The translations under genes and the position numbers were made by a program. 64,000 nt of DNA, taken from RYN-230 sp963720645 (GTDB taxonomy: Bacteria > Actinomycetota > Actinomycetes > Streptosporangiales > Streptosporangiaceae). The stretch is taken from assembly GCA_963720645.1 (NCBI GenBank), contig CAVRFX010000011.1, positions 62,001 through 126,000 of the forward strand, read 5' to 3'. The number at the start of each line of letters is the position of its first letter. The first letter of the stretch is position 1. Below the pieces are notes generated by a model that saw only the letters and a list, made by a program, of their open reading frames with translations, did not search any database and was not told where the DNA came from. Below are positions 15,844-23,882 of this stretch, one piece after another.

Positions 15844-17036
15844 TGACGCTGACGTTCCACTGGTTCCTGCCCACCACTGGTGACGGCCGGTCGATCATGG
15901 GCCGGGGGCACAGCCTGCCTCCGGCCGGGGCGCCGGGCAGCCTGGCCGGACGGCTGGACGCCCCGCACATCCGCGGTGCGGCAGCCCAGGAACGCCCCCC
16001 GGACATCGAGTACCTGGCCCAGGTGGCCCGCTCGGCCGAGCAACTGGGCTTCGAGGCGGTACTGACCCCGACGGGGACCTGGTGCGAGGACGCATGGCTG
16101 GTCACGGCGGCGCTGACCCGGGAGACCAGCCACCTGAAGTTCCTGGTCGCGTTCCGTCCCGGGCTGACCTCCCCCACCCTGGCCGCCCAGATGGCCGCTA
16201 CCTACCAGCGGCTGTCCGGCGGGCGGCTGCTGCTCAACGTCGTGACCGGAGGGCAGGCCGACGAGCAGCGACGGTTCGGTGACTACCTGTCCCACGACGA
16301 GCGGTACGCCCGGACCGCGGAGTTCCTGGCCATCGTCCGGGGCGCGTGGACCGGCGAGCCGTTCGACTTCCGTGGCCAGCACTACCAGGTGGAAGGGGCC
16401 ACCGTGCTGCGCCCGCCGGACCCCCTGCCCGGGGTCTACTTCGGCGGCTCCTCCGCTGCAGCGGGCGCCGTGGCGGCCTCCTCGGCGGACGTCTACCTGA
16501 CCTGGGGTGAGCCCCCGGCGCAGGTGGCCGAGAAGCTCACCTGGATCCGGGAGCTGGCCGCCGCCCAGGGCCGCACGCTGCGCTTCGGCATCCGCCTGCA
16601 CGTGATCACCCGGGACACCGAGGCGGACGCCTGGACCGAGGCCAGCCGGCTGCTCGACTACATCGACCCCGCGGAGATCGCCAAGGCCCAGCAGGTCCTC
16701 GGGGCCAGCGAGTCGGTCGGGCAGGACCGGATGCGGGCTCTGCACGCCGCCTACCGGCACGGCGGCTCCGCCCAGGACCTGGAGATCTACCCGAACCTGT
16801 GGGCCGGTGTCGGCCTGGTCCGCGGCGGGGCCGGGACCGCGCTGGTCGGCAGCCACGAGAAGGTGGCCGATCTCATCGAGGAATACGCCTCCCTCGGGAT
16901 CAGCGAGTTCATCCTGTCCGGCTACCCGCACCTGGAGGAGGCCTACTGGTTCGGCGAGGGCGTCCTGCCCGAGATCCGCCGGCGTGAGGCGGCCGCCAGC
17001 AACTCAGGGCGCCCCCACCTGCGGGCCAGTGCCTAG
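15843..17036 (+). CDS. ssuD: FMNH2-dependent LLM-class monooxygenase, SsuD (alkanesulfonate monooxygenase) type
   Basis: A 397-residue luciferase-like TIM barrel. Family landmarks are TFHWFLPTTGD at the start, DIEYLAQVARSAEQLGFEAVLTPTG, FLVAFRPGLTSPTLAAQM, LNVVTGGQADEQRRFGDYLSHDERYARTAEFL, VYFGGSSAA and the C-terminal SLGISEFILSGYPHLEEAYWFGEG. SsuD cleaves C-S bonds of sulfonates with FMNH2 and O2, releasing sulfite. The start overlaps the preceding small ORF, and an FMN reductase follows 43 bp on. No sulfonate ABC transporter is adjacent, so the exact substrate (sulfonate, sulfone or another organosulfur compound) is uncertain. Confidence 0.88.
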   Translation: MTLTFHWFLPTTGDGRSIMGRGHSLPPAGAPGSLAGRLDAPHIRGAAAQERPPDIEYLAQVARSAEQLGFEAVLTPTGTWCEDAWLVTAALTRETSHLKFLVAFRPGLTSPTLAAQMAATYQRLSGGRLLLNVVTGGQADEQRRFGDYLSHDERYARTAEFLAIVRGAWTGEPFDFRGQHYQVEGATVLRPPDPLPGVYFGGSSAAAGAVAASSADVYLTWGEPPAQVAEKLTWIRELAAAQGRTLRFGIRLHVITRDTEADAWTEASRLLDYIDPAEIAKAQQVLGASESVGQDRMRALHAAYRHGGSAQDLEIYPNLWAGVGLVRGGAGTALVGSHEKVADLIEEYASLGISEFILSGYPHLEEAYWFGEGVLPEIRRREAAASNSGRPHLRASA

Positions 17037-17079
17037 GAAAGCAGCGCATAACCATGATCACGCATCCAAGGAGGTCGTG

Positions 17080-17610
17080 TTGAGCTTCGTCGTACTGGTC
17101 GCCAATCCCAGACCGCAATCGAGGACCCTGCAGATCGCCCGGCTGGCCGCGGACGCGGTCAGCCGGGCGGCGGCGCTGCCCGGCGAGCACCAGGTCGTCG
17201 ATCTGTCCGGGCTGGCCAGGCGGCTGCTGCTGGATGAGCCGTCGTCCGCGGTCGAAGACGCGCTGGAGCAGGTCCGCCAGGCGGACCTGCTGCTGGTGGC
17301 CAGCCCGACCTATAAGGGCACCTACACCGGGTTGCTGAAGGTCTTCCTGGACCGGCTGGACTACCAGGCCCTGTCCTCGGTGATCGCCCTGCCCCTGCTG
17401 GTCATGCGGGTGCCGAACCACGCGCTCGCAGTGGACCTGCATCTGCGGCCGCTGCTGCTGGAGCTGGGCGCGGCCACTCCCGGGCCCGGGCTGGCCTTCC
17501 TCGAGCCGGACCTGGCCGAGCCCGGCCCGGTCCTGGATGCGTGGGCCGGGCGGGTCGCCGCCGCACTCGGCCGCTGCGCCAGTCTGGCCCCGAGCGAGGT
17601 CGCCGTATGA
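17080..17610 (+). CDS. NAD(P)H-dependent FMN reductase, SsuE/MsuE-like
   Basis: A 176-residue flavodoxin-like reductase. The FMN phosphate loop is VANPRPQSRTLQIARLA, the active-site strand is LLLVASPTYKGTYTGLLKVFLDRLDY, and the length fits the NADPH-dependent FMN reductase family. It would supply FMNH2 to the monooxygenase before it. TTG 17080 is preferred to GTG 17077 because the AAGGAGG (17069-17075) then has 4-5 nt spacing. Its stop overlaps the next start (ATGA), so expression is coupled to the fragment at 17607. Confidence 0.85.
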   Translation: MSFVVLVANPRPQSRTLQIARLAADAVSRAAALPGEHQVVDLSGLARRLLLDEPSSAVEDALEQVRQADLLLVASPTYKGTYTGLLKVFLDRLDYQALSSVIALPLLVMRVPNHALAVDLHLRPLLLELGAATPGPGLAFLEPDLAEPGPVLDAWAGRVAAALGRCASLAPSEVAV

Positions 17611-17828
17611 GCGCCCTGCGGCGGCAGCTGCACGTCAACGTGATGCCTGCCGTGCTGCCCTCCGGCCTCCGGGCGTTCGCGGGCCAGGTGATCCCGACCT
17701 TCCGCCGGCGCGGGCTGTTCCGCGCCGGATACACCGGCCAGACGCTGCGGGAGCACAACGGGCTGCCCCGGCCGGCCAGCCAGTTCACCGCGACCCGGCG
17801 CAGCGGCGTGCCGGAACCAGTCGCCTGA
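17607..17828 (+). pseudogene. C-terminal fragment of an NtaA/SnaA/DszA-type flavin monooxygenase
   Basis: 73 codons starting by ATGA overlap with the FMN reductase. Residues about 25-60 (VIPTFRRRGLFRAGYTG, TLREHNGLPRP) match the characteristic extreme C-terminus of FMN-dependent NtaA-family monooxygenases; the roughly 370-residue catalytic barrel is missing. The neat overlapping start suggests an in-frame deletion that removed the barrel but kept the operon's coupled start, or a retained small protein. A 14-bp hairpin follows at 17834. Confidence 0.72.
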
Positions 17829-17833
17829 CCACG

Positions 17834-17864
17834 GGTCCTGCGGGCCGCACCGGCCCGCGGGACC
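17834..17864 (+). terminator. GC-rich hairpin after the monooxygenase fragment
   Basis: A 14-bp stem (17834-17847 with 17851-17864, one G-U pair, 3-nt loop) without a U-tract, in the 93-bp gap before the flavin reductase gene. It could be a partial terminator or an RNA stabiliser inside the operon. Confidence 0.5.
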
Positions 17865-17921
17865 ACCGAACCCCCGCTGCCGCATCGTCATGGCAACGGC
17901 AGCTAGCCGAAGGCAGGTCCT

Positions 17922-18488
17922 GTGACCCCTCCCCCACCCGCCGCCCTCCGCACCCCGTCCGTCCCCACCGTGCCGGGCTCGGCTGGCACCCGCTCACTGC
18001 CCACCGTCGACGCCCAGGTCTTCCGCCAGGCCCTCGCCCGCCATCCCGCGGGCGTGGCCATCGTGACCCTGAGCGGCCCGGCCGGACTGACCGTGACGTC
18101 GTTCAGCTCGGCCAGCCTGGACCCGCCGCTGGTGTCCTTCTATATCGGGCACGGATCCTCCAACTGGCCCGCGGTCCGCACGGCGGAGCACTTCGCGGTG
18201 AACCTGATGGATCACGGCCAGGAAGCGGTGGCGGCGCTCTTCGCCCGGAAGGGGGCGGACCGGTTCGGGCCGCAGACCCGGTGGTGCGCGGGCCCGGGAG
18301 ACCTCCCCCTGCTCGCCGGGGCGACCACGCACCTGGTCTGCGCCACGCACGCGATGCTCACCGTGGGCGACCACGAGCTCGTGGTGGGCCAGGTCGAGCA
18401 CGCCATCATCGGCTCCGGCGAGCCGCCGCTGCTGCACCATCAGGGCCGGTTCACCCGCCCGGACCCGGGGACCAGCGATGACCACTAG
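17922..18488 (+). CDS. Flavin reductase family protein (HpaC-like)
   Basis: A 188-residue split-barrel FMN-binding protein. A Pro-rich N-terminus (about 25 residues) precedes the domain: FRQALARHPAGVAIVTL, LTVTSFSSASLDPPLVSFYIG, HFAVNLMDHGQEAVAALFA, DHELVVGQVEHAIIG and LLHHQGRF. Such proteins reduce free flavin for partner monooxygenases, making it a second flavin-reductase type in this operon. It starts at GTG 17922 and its last 11 bases overlap the next gene. Confidence 0.88.
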   Translation: MTPPPPAALRTPSVPTVPGSAGTRSLPTVDAQVFRQALARHPAGVAIVTLSGPAGLTVTSFSSASLDPPLVSFYIGHGSSNWPAVRTAEHFAVNLMDHGQEAVAALFARKGADRFGPQTRWCAGPGDLPLLAGATTHLVCATHAMLTVGDHELVVGQVEHAIIGSGEPPLLHHQGRFTRPDPGTSDDH

Positions 18489-20010
18489 CACGCACAGCCT
18501 GCCGGAGTCCGGCCTGGTGGCCCCGCGCGGGCCGGTCATCGCGATCATCGGCGGCGGCGCCAGCGGCACGCTGGCCGCCATCCACCTGCTCCGCGCGGCC
18601 GCGGCCAGGCAGTACCCGCTGCGTATCGCGCTGATCGACCGGCTGGGCCGGCACGGGCTGGGTGAGGCCTACTCGACGACCAGCCCGGCCCACTTCCTGA
18701 ATGCGCTCACCGGCCGGATGAGCGGCGTGGCCGGGGACCCGGACCACCTGCTGCGCTGGGCTGGCGAGGCCGGGCTCGGCGACCTTGAGTTCCTGCCCCG
18801 GCAGGCTTTCGGCCGCTACCTCCAGGAGACGCTGGCGGAGGCGCAGCGCGGGGCCGCTCCGCTGTCCCGGCTCAGCCTGATCACGTCGGAGGTCCTGGGC
18901 ATCCGGCCCGGCGCGGCCGGCCACCCGATGCGCGTGCTGCTGGCCGACGGCGCCACGCTGGAGGCCGACCAGGCCATCCTGGCCACCGGCAACCTGCCGC
19001 CGTCGCCGCCGGTCCCGTTCCCGGACAGCCCCTGGTGCATCCCGAACCCGTGGGCTCCCGGGGCGCTGGACGCGGTCCAGGACGGCCGTCCCGTCATCAT
19101 CCTGGGGACGGGGCTGACCATGCTGGACGTGGCGACGGCGGTGACCGGCGATCCGCGGACCACGGTCCGGGCCGTGTCACGGCACGGGATGCTCCCCCAG
19201 GTCCACCGGGGCCGGAGCGCCCCGTCCGACTCCATCTGGCTGCCCGCCCTGTCCGACGCGGGCGACGCGGTCCGGCTGCCGGAACTCATCTGGCAGATCC
19301 GGGCGGCCATGGCCAGCCGGCCCAACCACTGGCAGGACGTAGTTGACGCGGTACGGCCGCATGTGCCGAGCCTGTGGCGGCGGCTGCCGGACCGGGACAA
19401 GCGGCTGTTCGTCCGGCACGTGGCCCGCTACTGGGAGGTGCACCGGCACCGGATGCCGCCCGCGACCGCACGGCGGATCACCGAGCTGCGCTGTACCGGG
19501 CGGCTGTCGGTACTGCGCGGCCGGGTCACCGGGATCACCGAGGTCCCCGCCGTCCAGGCCGGCCTGCCCGGCGCGGGGCCGCCCGCCCCAGGTCCGGCCG
19601 TCCTAGGTCCGGCCCTGGGGCCGCCCGGCACGGTCCGTGCACCGGAGCGGCTGCGCATCCGGGTGGAGCAGGACTCGTCCGTCACTGACCTGGCCGCGGG
19701 CTGGCTGATCAACGCGACCGGCCCGGACACCGACCTCACGCGCACCACGGACCCGCTGCTGCGGGACCTGCTGGACCGGGGGCTGGCCCGGCCGGACCCG
19801 ATCCGGCTCGGCCTGGACGCCACCCCGGACGGCGCGGTGCTCGACGCCGCTGGCGTACCCAGCACCACCCTGTTCACGCTGGGGCCGCCGCTGCGCGGGA
19901 TCCGCTACGAGACGACCGCGATCCCGGAGATCCGGGACCAGGCGGCGGCCCTGGCCGGGCTGCTGACCGCGGCGCGCCCGGCCCGCCAGCATCCGGGCAG
20001 CGCCGCCTGA
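18478..20010 (+). CDS. FAD/NAD(P)-binding oxidoreductase (PF13454-type)
   Basis: A 510-residue flavoprotein-like protein. VIAIIGGGASGTLAAIHLL (about residues 20-38) is the FAD Rossmann loop; GEAYSTTSPAHFLNALTGRMS and QAILATGNLPP (about 165) are typical of this family; PVIILGTGLTMLDVATAV (about 205) is a second dinucleotide loop; LINATGPDTDLTRT lies near 405. It overlaps the flavin reductase by 11 bp, so the two are translated together. Family members are often annotated only as FAD/NAD(P)-binding or hydroxylase-like; the reaction here is unknown. An ornithine/lysine N-hydroxylase role is unlikely without siderophore genes. Confidence 0.8.
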   Translation: MTTSTHSLPESGLVAPRGPVIAIIGGGASGTLAAIHLLRAAAARQYPLRIALIDRLGRHGLGEAYSTTSPAHFLNALTGRMSGVAGDPDHLLRWAGEAGLGDLEFLPRQAFGRYLQETLAEAQRGAAPLSRLSLITSEVLGIRPGAAGHPMRVLLADGATLEADQAILATGNLPPSPPVPFPDSPWCIPNPWAPGALDAVQDGRPVIILGTGLTMLDVATAVTGDPRTTVRAVSRHGMLPQVHRGRSAPSDSIWLPALSDAGDAVRLPELIWQIRAAMASRPNHWQDVVDAVRPHVPSLWRRLPDRDKRLFVRHVARYWEVHRHRMPPATARRITELRCTGRLSVLRGRVTGITEVPAVQAGLPGAGPPAPGPAVLGPALGPPGTVRAPERLRIRVEQDSSVTDLAAGWLINATGPDTDLTRTTDPLLRDLLDRGLARPDPIRLGLDATPDGAVLDAAGVPSTTLFTLGPPLRGIRYETTAIPEIRDQAAALAGLLTAARPARQHPGSAA

Positions 20011-20050
20011 ATCAGTCGGCGGCCTGCCCGGCGGCCTTTAGAGTGACGGC

Positions 20051-20908
20051 ATGACGATGCCGGCGGCCCATGCTGATCAGACCAGTGCAGTCCAGACCCA
20101 GGCCGAACGGGCGCGCGTCTTCCGCGCTCTCCACGAGGGCCCCGGCCCGCTGCTGCTGCCCAACCCCTGGGATGCCGGCTCGGCCCGGCTGCTTGCCTCG
20201 CTGGGTTTCGCTGCGCTGGCCACCACCAGCGGCGGTTTCGCTGCCACGCTGGGCCGCCTGGACGGGGCGGTCACCCGGGACGAGGCGCTCGGCCACGCGG
20301 CGGCGATCGCCGCGGCGACCAGCCTTCCGGTCTCAGCCGACCTGGAGAACGCGTTCGCCGACGAGCCGGCCGGGGTCGCCGAGACCATCGGTCTCGCCGC
20401 CGCGGCCGGGCTGGCCGGCTGCTCGGTGGAGGACTTCACCCGCCGCCCCGACGAGCCCATCTACGACCTGGGACTGGCCCGCGAGCGGGTGGCGGCGGCC
20501 GCGGCCGCCGCCCAGGCGGCCCCCGGGCCGCTGGTGCTGACCGCCCGGGCCGAGAACTACCTGCACGGCCGGCCGGACCTGGCTGACACCATCCGCCGCC
20601 TGCAGGCCTACCAGGAAGCGGGCGCCGACGTCCTGTACGCACCCGGGCTGAGCAGCCTGGCCGACATCGCCGCGGTGGTCAGCTCGGTGGACCGGCCGGT
20701 GAACGTGCTCACCTGGCCGCAGGCCCCGGCCGTGCCAGAGCTGGCGGCGGCCGGCGTGCGGCGCATCTCGGTCGGGTCGGCGTTCTCCAACGCCGCGCTC
20801 GGCGCCCTGGTGTGCGCGGCCCGTGAGCTGATCGAGCAGGGCACCTACGGCTTCCTCGACCAGGCCGCGATCGGCCGCGCGCAGACCATCGCGGCCTTTG
20901 GCCCCTGA
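20051..20908 (+). CDS. Isocitrate lyase/PEP mutase family protein
   Basis: A 285-residue TIM-barrel protein. LLPNPWDAGSARLLASLGFAALATTSGGFA and LPVSADLENAFADEP carry the Mg-binding acidic residues; AGCSVEDFT, LVLTARAENYL and ADVLYAPGL continue the barrel pattern. The KKCGH motif of true isocitrate lyase is absent, placing it with the PEP mutase/oxaloacetase-like branch that forms or breaks C-C or C-P bonds of oxoacids. It follows the FAD protein by 40 bp on the same strand and is probably the last gene of the operon. Its substrate is unknown. Confidence 0.88.
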   Translation: MTMPAAHADQTSAVQTQAERARVFRALHEGPGPLLLPNPWDAGSARLLASLGFAALATTSGGFAATLGRLDGAVTRDEALGHAAAIAAATSLPVSADLENAFADEPAGVAETIGLAAAAGLAGCSVEDFTRRPDEPIYDLGLARERVAAAAAAAQAAPGPLVLTARAENYLHGRPDLADTIRRLQAYQEAGADVLYAPGLSSLADIAAVVSSVDRPVNVLTWPQAPAVPELAAAGVRRISVGSAFSNAALGALVCAARELIEQGTYGFLDQAAIGRAQTIAAFGP

Positions 20909-20923
20909 CCGGGACCCCGGGGA

Positions 20924-21793
20924 TCAGCCGTCGAGGCTGAGGACCATGGTGGGCCGCTCGATAACGTGGTCCTCGCGCAGCGGGCGGACGGCCGTGCCGA
21001 TGGCGAAGAACTCCGTGGTGTGCGAGCCCCAGGTGTGGCTGTGCTGGCGCAGCTGCACCCCGACGATGCCCTCCGCGTGGAGTTCTTCCGCTTCGGCCTG
21101 CATCCGGCTCATGGCCAGCTCACGCGCGTCGTAGAGGGCCTGGGTGAACTGCTCGAGCTCGACGTTCCGGCCGATGTTGCTGATCTTCCCGCCGATCCGC
21201 TGGTGCGCGATGTGGTAGACACACGAGCCCATCACCATGCCGAGCGGCGCGTAGCCGGCCCGGATCAGGGTCCAGAAGTCCTGGCCGGACAGGTCCGAGG
21301 TGAAGGGCTGCCGCTTGTTGTTCCGCCAGTCCGAGACCCCGCCGCCGCCCGCGCCCGGCTCGGCCTTGACCGCGGTGCCGACCGCGATGAACTCGGCGAT
21401 GTCGTTCCCGAACTCCTTCATCTCCACGTCCAGCCGGACCCCGACGATGCCGTCTGCGCCCAGCGCATCCGCCTCCGCCTCCATCCGGGTCATGGCCAGC
21501 TCCCGGGCGTGGTACATGGCCTGGGAGAGCACGTCGAGTTCCTGGTTCTTGCCCCAGCGGCCGACCTGCAGCCCCACGTGGTAGATCGAGCTGCCCAGCA
21601 CCAGGCCCAGCGGGCGGAACCCTGCCTCGCGGACGAGCAGGAACTCGTTGACTGACAGGTCTGAGGTGAAGATGCCACCGGGGCGTCCCGGGCGGAGCTC
21701 GGCCAGGCGGCGCAGGGCATCCTGCGGGACCCCCTCGGCCCTCAGTTCGGTGCTCTGCTTATCGCTCAGCTCGGCGCTCTGCCGGTCGGTCAT
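20924..21793 (-). CDS. Tandem YbjQ (UPF0145, heavy-metal-binding domain) protein 1
   Basis: A 289-residue protein containing two YbjQ-type domains, at about residues 40-140 and 165-285. Each shows a TSDLSxxxF start, a LGLVLGSSIYHV / LGMVMGSCVYHI strand, a long helix with ARELAMxRMxAEAExL, then a (A/E)GIVGVxL strand and IAVGTAV / FAIGTAV at the end. YbjQ proteins form pentameric rings and have no firm function; the metal-binding name is historical. No signal peptide or TM helix is seen. A paralogue lies directly upstream on the same strand (49-bp gap). Confidence 0.83.
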   Translation of the reverse strand: MTDRQSAELSDKQSTELRAEGVPQDALRRLAELRPGRPGGIFTSDLSVNEFLLVREAGFRPLGLVLGSSIYHVGLQVGRWGKNQELDVLSQAMYHARELAMTRMEAEADALGADGIVGVRLDVEMKEFGNDIAEFIAVGTAVKAEPGAGGGGVSDWRNNKRQPFTSDLSGQDFWTLIRAGYAPLGMVMGSCVYHIAHQRIGGKISNIGRNVELEQFTQALYDARELAMSRMQAEAEELHAEGIVGVQLRQHSHTWGSHTTEFFAIGTAVRPLREDHVIERPTMVLSLDG

Positions 21794-21842
21794 CGCTTCC
21801 CCTCACCCTGCTCGTACTGCCAGTCCAGCCGAAAACTGCCCG

Positions 21843-22766
21843 TCAGGGTCCCAGCCGTACCCTGGCCGCCTGGCGGCGCTGCGGGTCGAGCGACAGGATC
21901 GCCAGCGGTGGTGGCGGCTTGGCCACCGAGGCGAAGCGGACCATGGCGGTCCCCACGATCGTCGCCTCCACGATGTGATCTTTGCCGTGCTCCTGGATCG
22001 GGCACTCGCGCTCGTGAACGCGCATGTCCATCCGCCGGACCACGACTCCTTCCCCGCCGAGCCGGCGCACGTCCTTCTCCAGCTGCTGCCGGGCGTCGTG
22101 CCGGGTATCGTTCACCAGCTCGGTGTAGCCGACCACCTCGGCGTTGCCCGCGCCCCAGCGGGTCTGGCCCACGGTCAGCCAGTCGTCGTGCCTCGCACCC
22201 ACCGAGATGCCCAGGGCCAGCCCGGCCGGCACCCAGCCCGACGAGATCACCTTGGCGAAGTCCTGCCCGGACAGGTCCGAGCTGAACGGCCTGGCCAGCG
22301 GTGGGGATCCCGGCGAGCGGACCGCGGTGCCGATCGCCTTGAACTCCAGGCCGCCGGCCGGGAAGGACCCGATGTTCAGCGACACCCCGACGATGCCGTG
22401 CCCGCCCAGCTCGGCGCACTCGGTGACCATCCGGTTGATGGCCAGGTGCCGCGCGTCGTACATGGCCTGGGTGAGCGGGCCGAACGAGCCGTAGCCACCC
22501 CGCCCGGACACCTGGGTCACGCTGCGGTAGGCCTGCGCGTACGAGCCGAATCCGGACCACGCTCCCGGGCAGTTGTAACCGCCCGAGAAGCCGATGTTGT
22601 AGACGGCCGCCCCGAGCACCTGGCCGACGGGCTCGAAGCCGACCGCACGGATCGCCGCGAACTCGTCGGTGCTGAGCGCCGATCCCCAGGTCCCGCTGGT
22701 ACGGATCTCGGCCATCCGGGCCTGGGCAGCCGTGGGAAGATCGCCACCCGCCCGGTCATCCGCCAC
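21843..22766 (-). CDS. Tandem YbjQ (UPF0145) protein 2
   Basis: A 307-residue paralogue of the following gene, with the same two-domain plan: SALSTDEFAAIRAVGFEPVGQVLGAAVYNIGF ... HGIVGVSLNI ... FKAIGTAV in the first half, and FSSDLSGQDFAKVISSGWVPAGLALGISV ... GGEGVVVRRMDM ... EATIVGTAMV in the second. The first domain carries an insert (GGYNCPGAWSGFGSYAQAYR) that may line a pore or binding site. It is probably cotranscribed with the gene at 20924. The pair may build a mixed ring; function unknown. Confidence 0.82.
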   Translation of the reverse strand: MADDRAGGDLPTAAQARMAEIRTSGTWGSALSTDEFAAIRAVGFEPVGQVLGAAVYNIGFSGGYNCPGAWSGFGSYAQAYRSVTQVSGRGGYGSFGPLTQAMYDARHLAINRMVTECAELGGHGIVGVSLNIGSFPAGGLEFKAIGTAVRSPGSPPLARPFSSDLSGQDFAKVISSGWVPAGLALGISVGARHDDWLTVGQTRWGAGNAEVVGYTELVNDTRHDARQQLEKDVRRLGGEGVVVRRMDMRVHERECPIQEHGKDHIVEATIVGTAMVRFASVAKPPPPLAILSLDPQRRQAARVRLGP

Positions 22767-22839
22767 CGCGCGCCCCTTCCGGCATCGTCGCAGACCCCAC
22801 GATACCTGCCGGGGACGTGATCACCGCTGCCCGCGACGG

Positions 22840-23013
22840 TCAATCCTCGTCAGCCTGATCCCACTCCTCGTTGCGGCGCCGGACCGTGTCCAGCGCGTGG
22901 GCCGCTTCCTCCTGGGTGGCGAACGGGCCCAGCCGCTCCTTGTTCGGGCAGCCCGCGCCGTGCTCCACGGTCCGGTGCGTCAGGCAGTACCACCAGCTCT
23001 GGTCTTCGTCCAT
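22840..23013 (-). CDS. Small conserved protein divergent from map
   Basis: 57 residues: MDEDQSWWYCLTHRTVEHG at the start, then CPNKERLGPFATQEEAAHALDTV, ending in an acidic tail. The Trp-Trp-Tyr-Cys...Cys pattern and the GPFATxEEAxxAL segment recall a small SPOR-like fold. The start at 23013 was chosen because homology begins at MDEDQ; the longer frame to 23067 overlaps the map promoter. Similar small proteins stand next to map in other actinobacteria as far as I recall, suggesting a conserved but unknown role. Confidence 0.72.
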   Translation of the reverse strand: MDEDQSWWYCLTHRTVEHGAGCPNKERLGPFATQEEAAHALDTVRRRNEEWDQADED

Positions 23014-23019
23014 GCGCAC

Positions 23020-23025
23020 TAGACT
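23020..23025 (+). promoter_or_regulatory. -10 element of a probable leaderless map promoter
   Basis: TAGACT ends 8 nt before the map ATG at 23034, with no Shine-Dalgarno between. The 20-bp space to the divergent start at 23013 means the two genes share this region. Confidence 0.5.
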
Positions 23026-23033
23026 CCCAGACC

Positions 23034-23882
23034 ATGGCGACCTTGCTCCATCCCGGCCGGATTTCACCGCAACGGCAGGTCCCGGCCAGCATCCCGCGGC
23101 CGGAGTACGTCGGCCGCAAGTACCCGCGGACCGGCGAGCCGGACGTCAAGGACCCGGAGACGATCGAGCGGATGCGCGTGGCCGGACGGCTGGCCGCCCA
23201 GGCACTCGAGGAGGTCGGCCGGCACGTCGTGCCCGGGGTGACCACGGACGAGCTGGACCGGGTCGGGCACGAGTTCCTCGTCGATCACGGCGCCTATCCG
23301 AGCACCCTGGGCTACCGGGGCTACCCCAAGTCGCTGTGCACCTCGCTCAACGAGGTCATCTGCCACGGCATCCCGGACGACACGGTGATCGCGGACGGCG
23401 ACATCGTGAACGTGGACATCACCGCCTATCTCAACGGCGTGCACGGCGACACCAACGCGACGTTCCTGGCCGGCGAGGTGGACGAGGAATCGCGGCTGCT
23501 GGTGGAGCGCACCTACGAGGCCATGATGCGGGGCATCCGGGCCGTCGCCCCGGGGCGCCCGCTCAACGCCGTCGGCCGGGTGATCGAGTCGTACGCCCGC
23601 CGGTTCGGTTACGGCGTGGTCCGCGACTTCACCGGCCACGGCATCGGCACCACATTCCACTCCGGCCTGATCGTGCCGCACTTCGATGACCCCGCGGTCA
23701 ACGTGGTGATGGAGGAGGGCATGACGTTCACCATCGAGCCCATGCTGACCCTCGGCACGGTCGCTTATGACGTCTGGGACGACGGCTGGACCGCCGTCAC
23801 CAAGGACCACCGGCGCACCGCGCAGTTCGAGCACACGCTGCTGGTCACCGGGAACGGCTACGAGATCCTGACCCTGCCCTAA
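23034..23882 (+). CDS. map: Methionine aminopeptidase, type I
   Basis: A 282-residue pita-bread metalloprotease that removes N-terminal Met from nascent proteins. The five metal ligands are in recognisable blocks: VNVDITAYLNGVHGDTNATF (two Asp), FTGHGIGTTFHSGL (His), MTFTIEPMLTLG (Glu) and TAQFEHTLLVT (Glu). SLNEVICHGIPDD supplies the substrate-side His. The roughly 40-residue N-terminal extension with a PRPEYVGRKYP SH3-like linker motif is typical of the actinobacterial long form. The start ATG 23034 is probably leaderless. Its last 4 bases overlap the convergent protease gene. Confidence 0.96.
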   Translation: MATLLHPGRISPQRQVPASIPRPEYVGRKYPRTGEPDVKDPETIERMRVAGRLAAQALEEVGRHVVPGVTTDELDRVGHEFLVDHGAYPSTLGYRGYPKSLCTSLNEVICHGIPDDTVIADGDIVNVDITAYLNGVHGDTNATFLAGEVDEESRLLVERTYEAMMRGIRAVAPGRPLNAVGRVIESYARRFGYGVVRDFTGHGIGTTFHSGLIVPHFDDPAVNVVMEEGMTFTIEPMLTLGTVAYDVWDDGWTAVTKDHRRTAQFEHTLLVTGNGYEILTLP

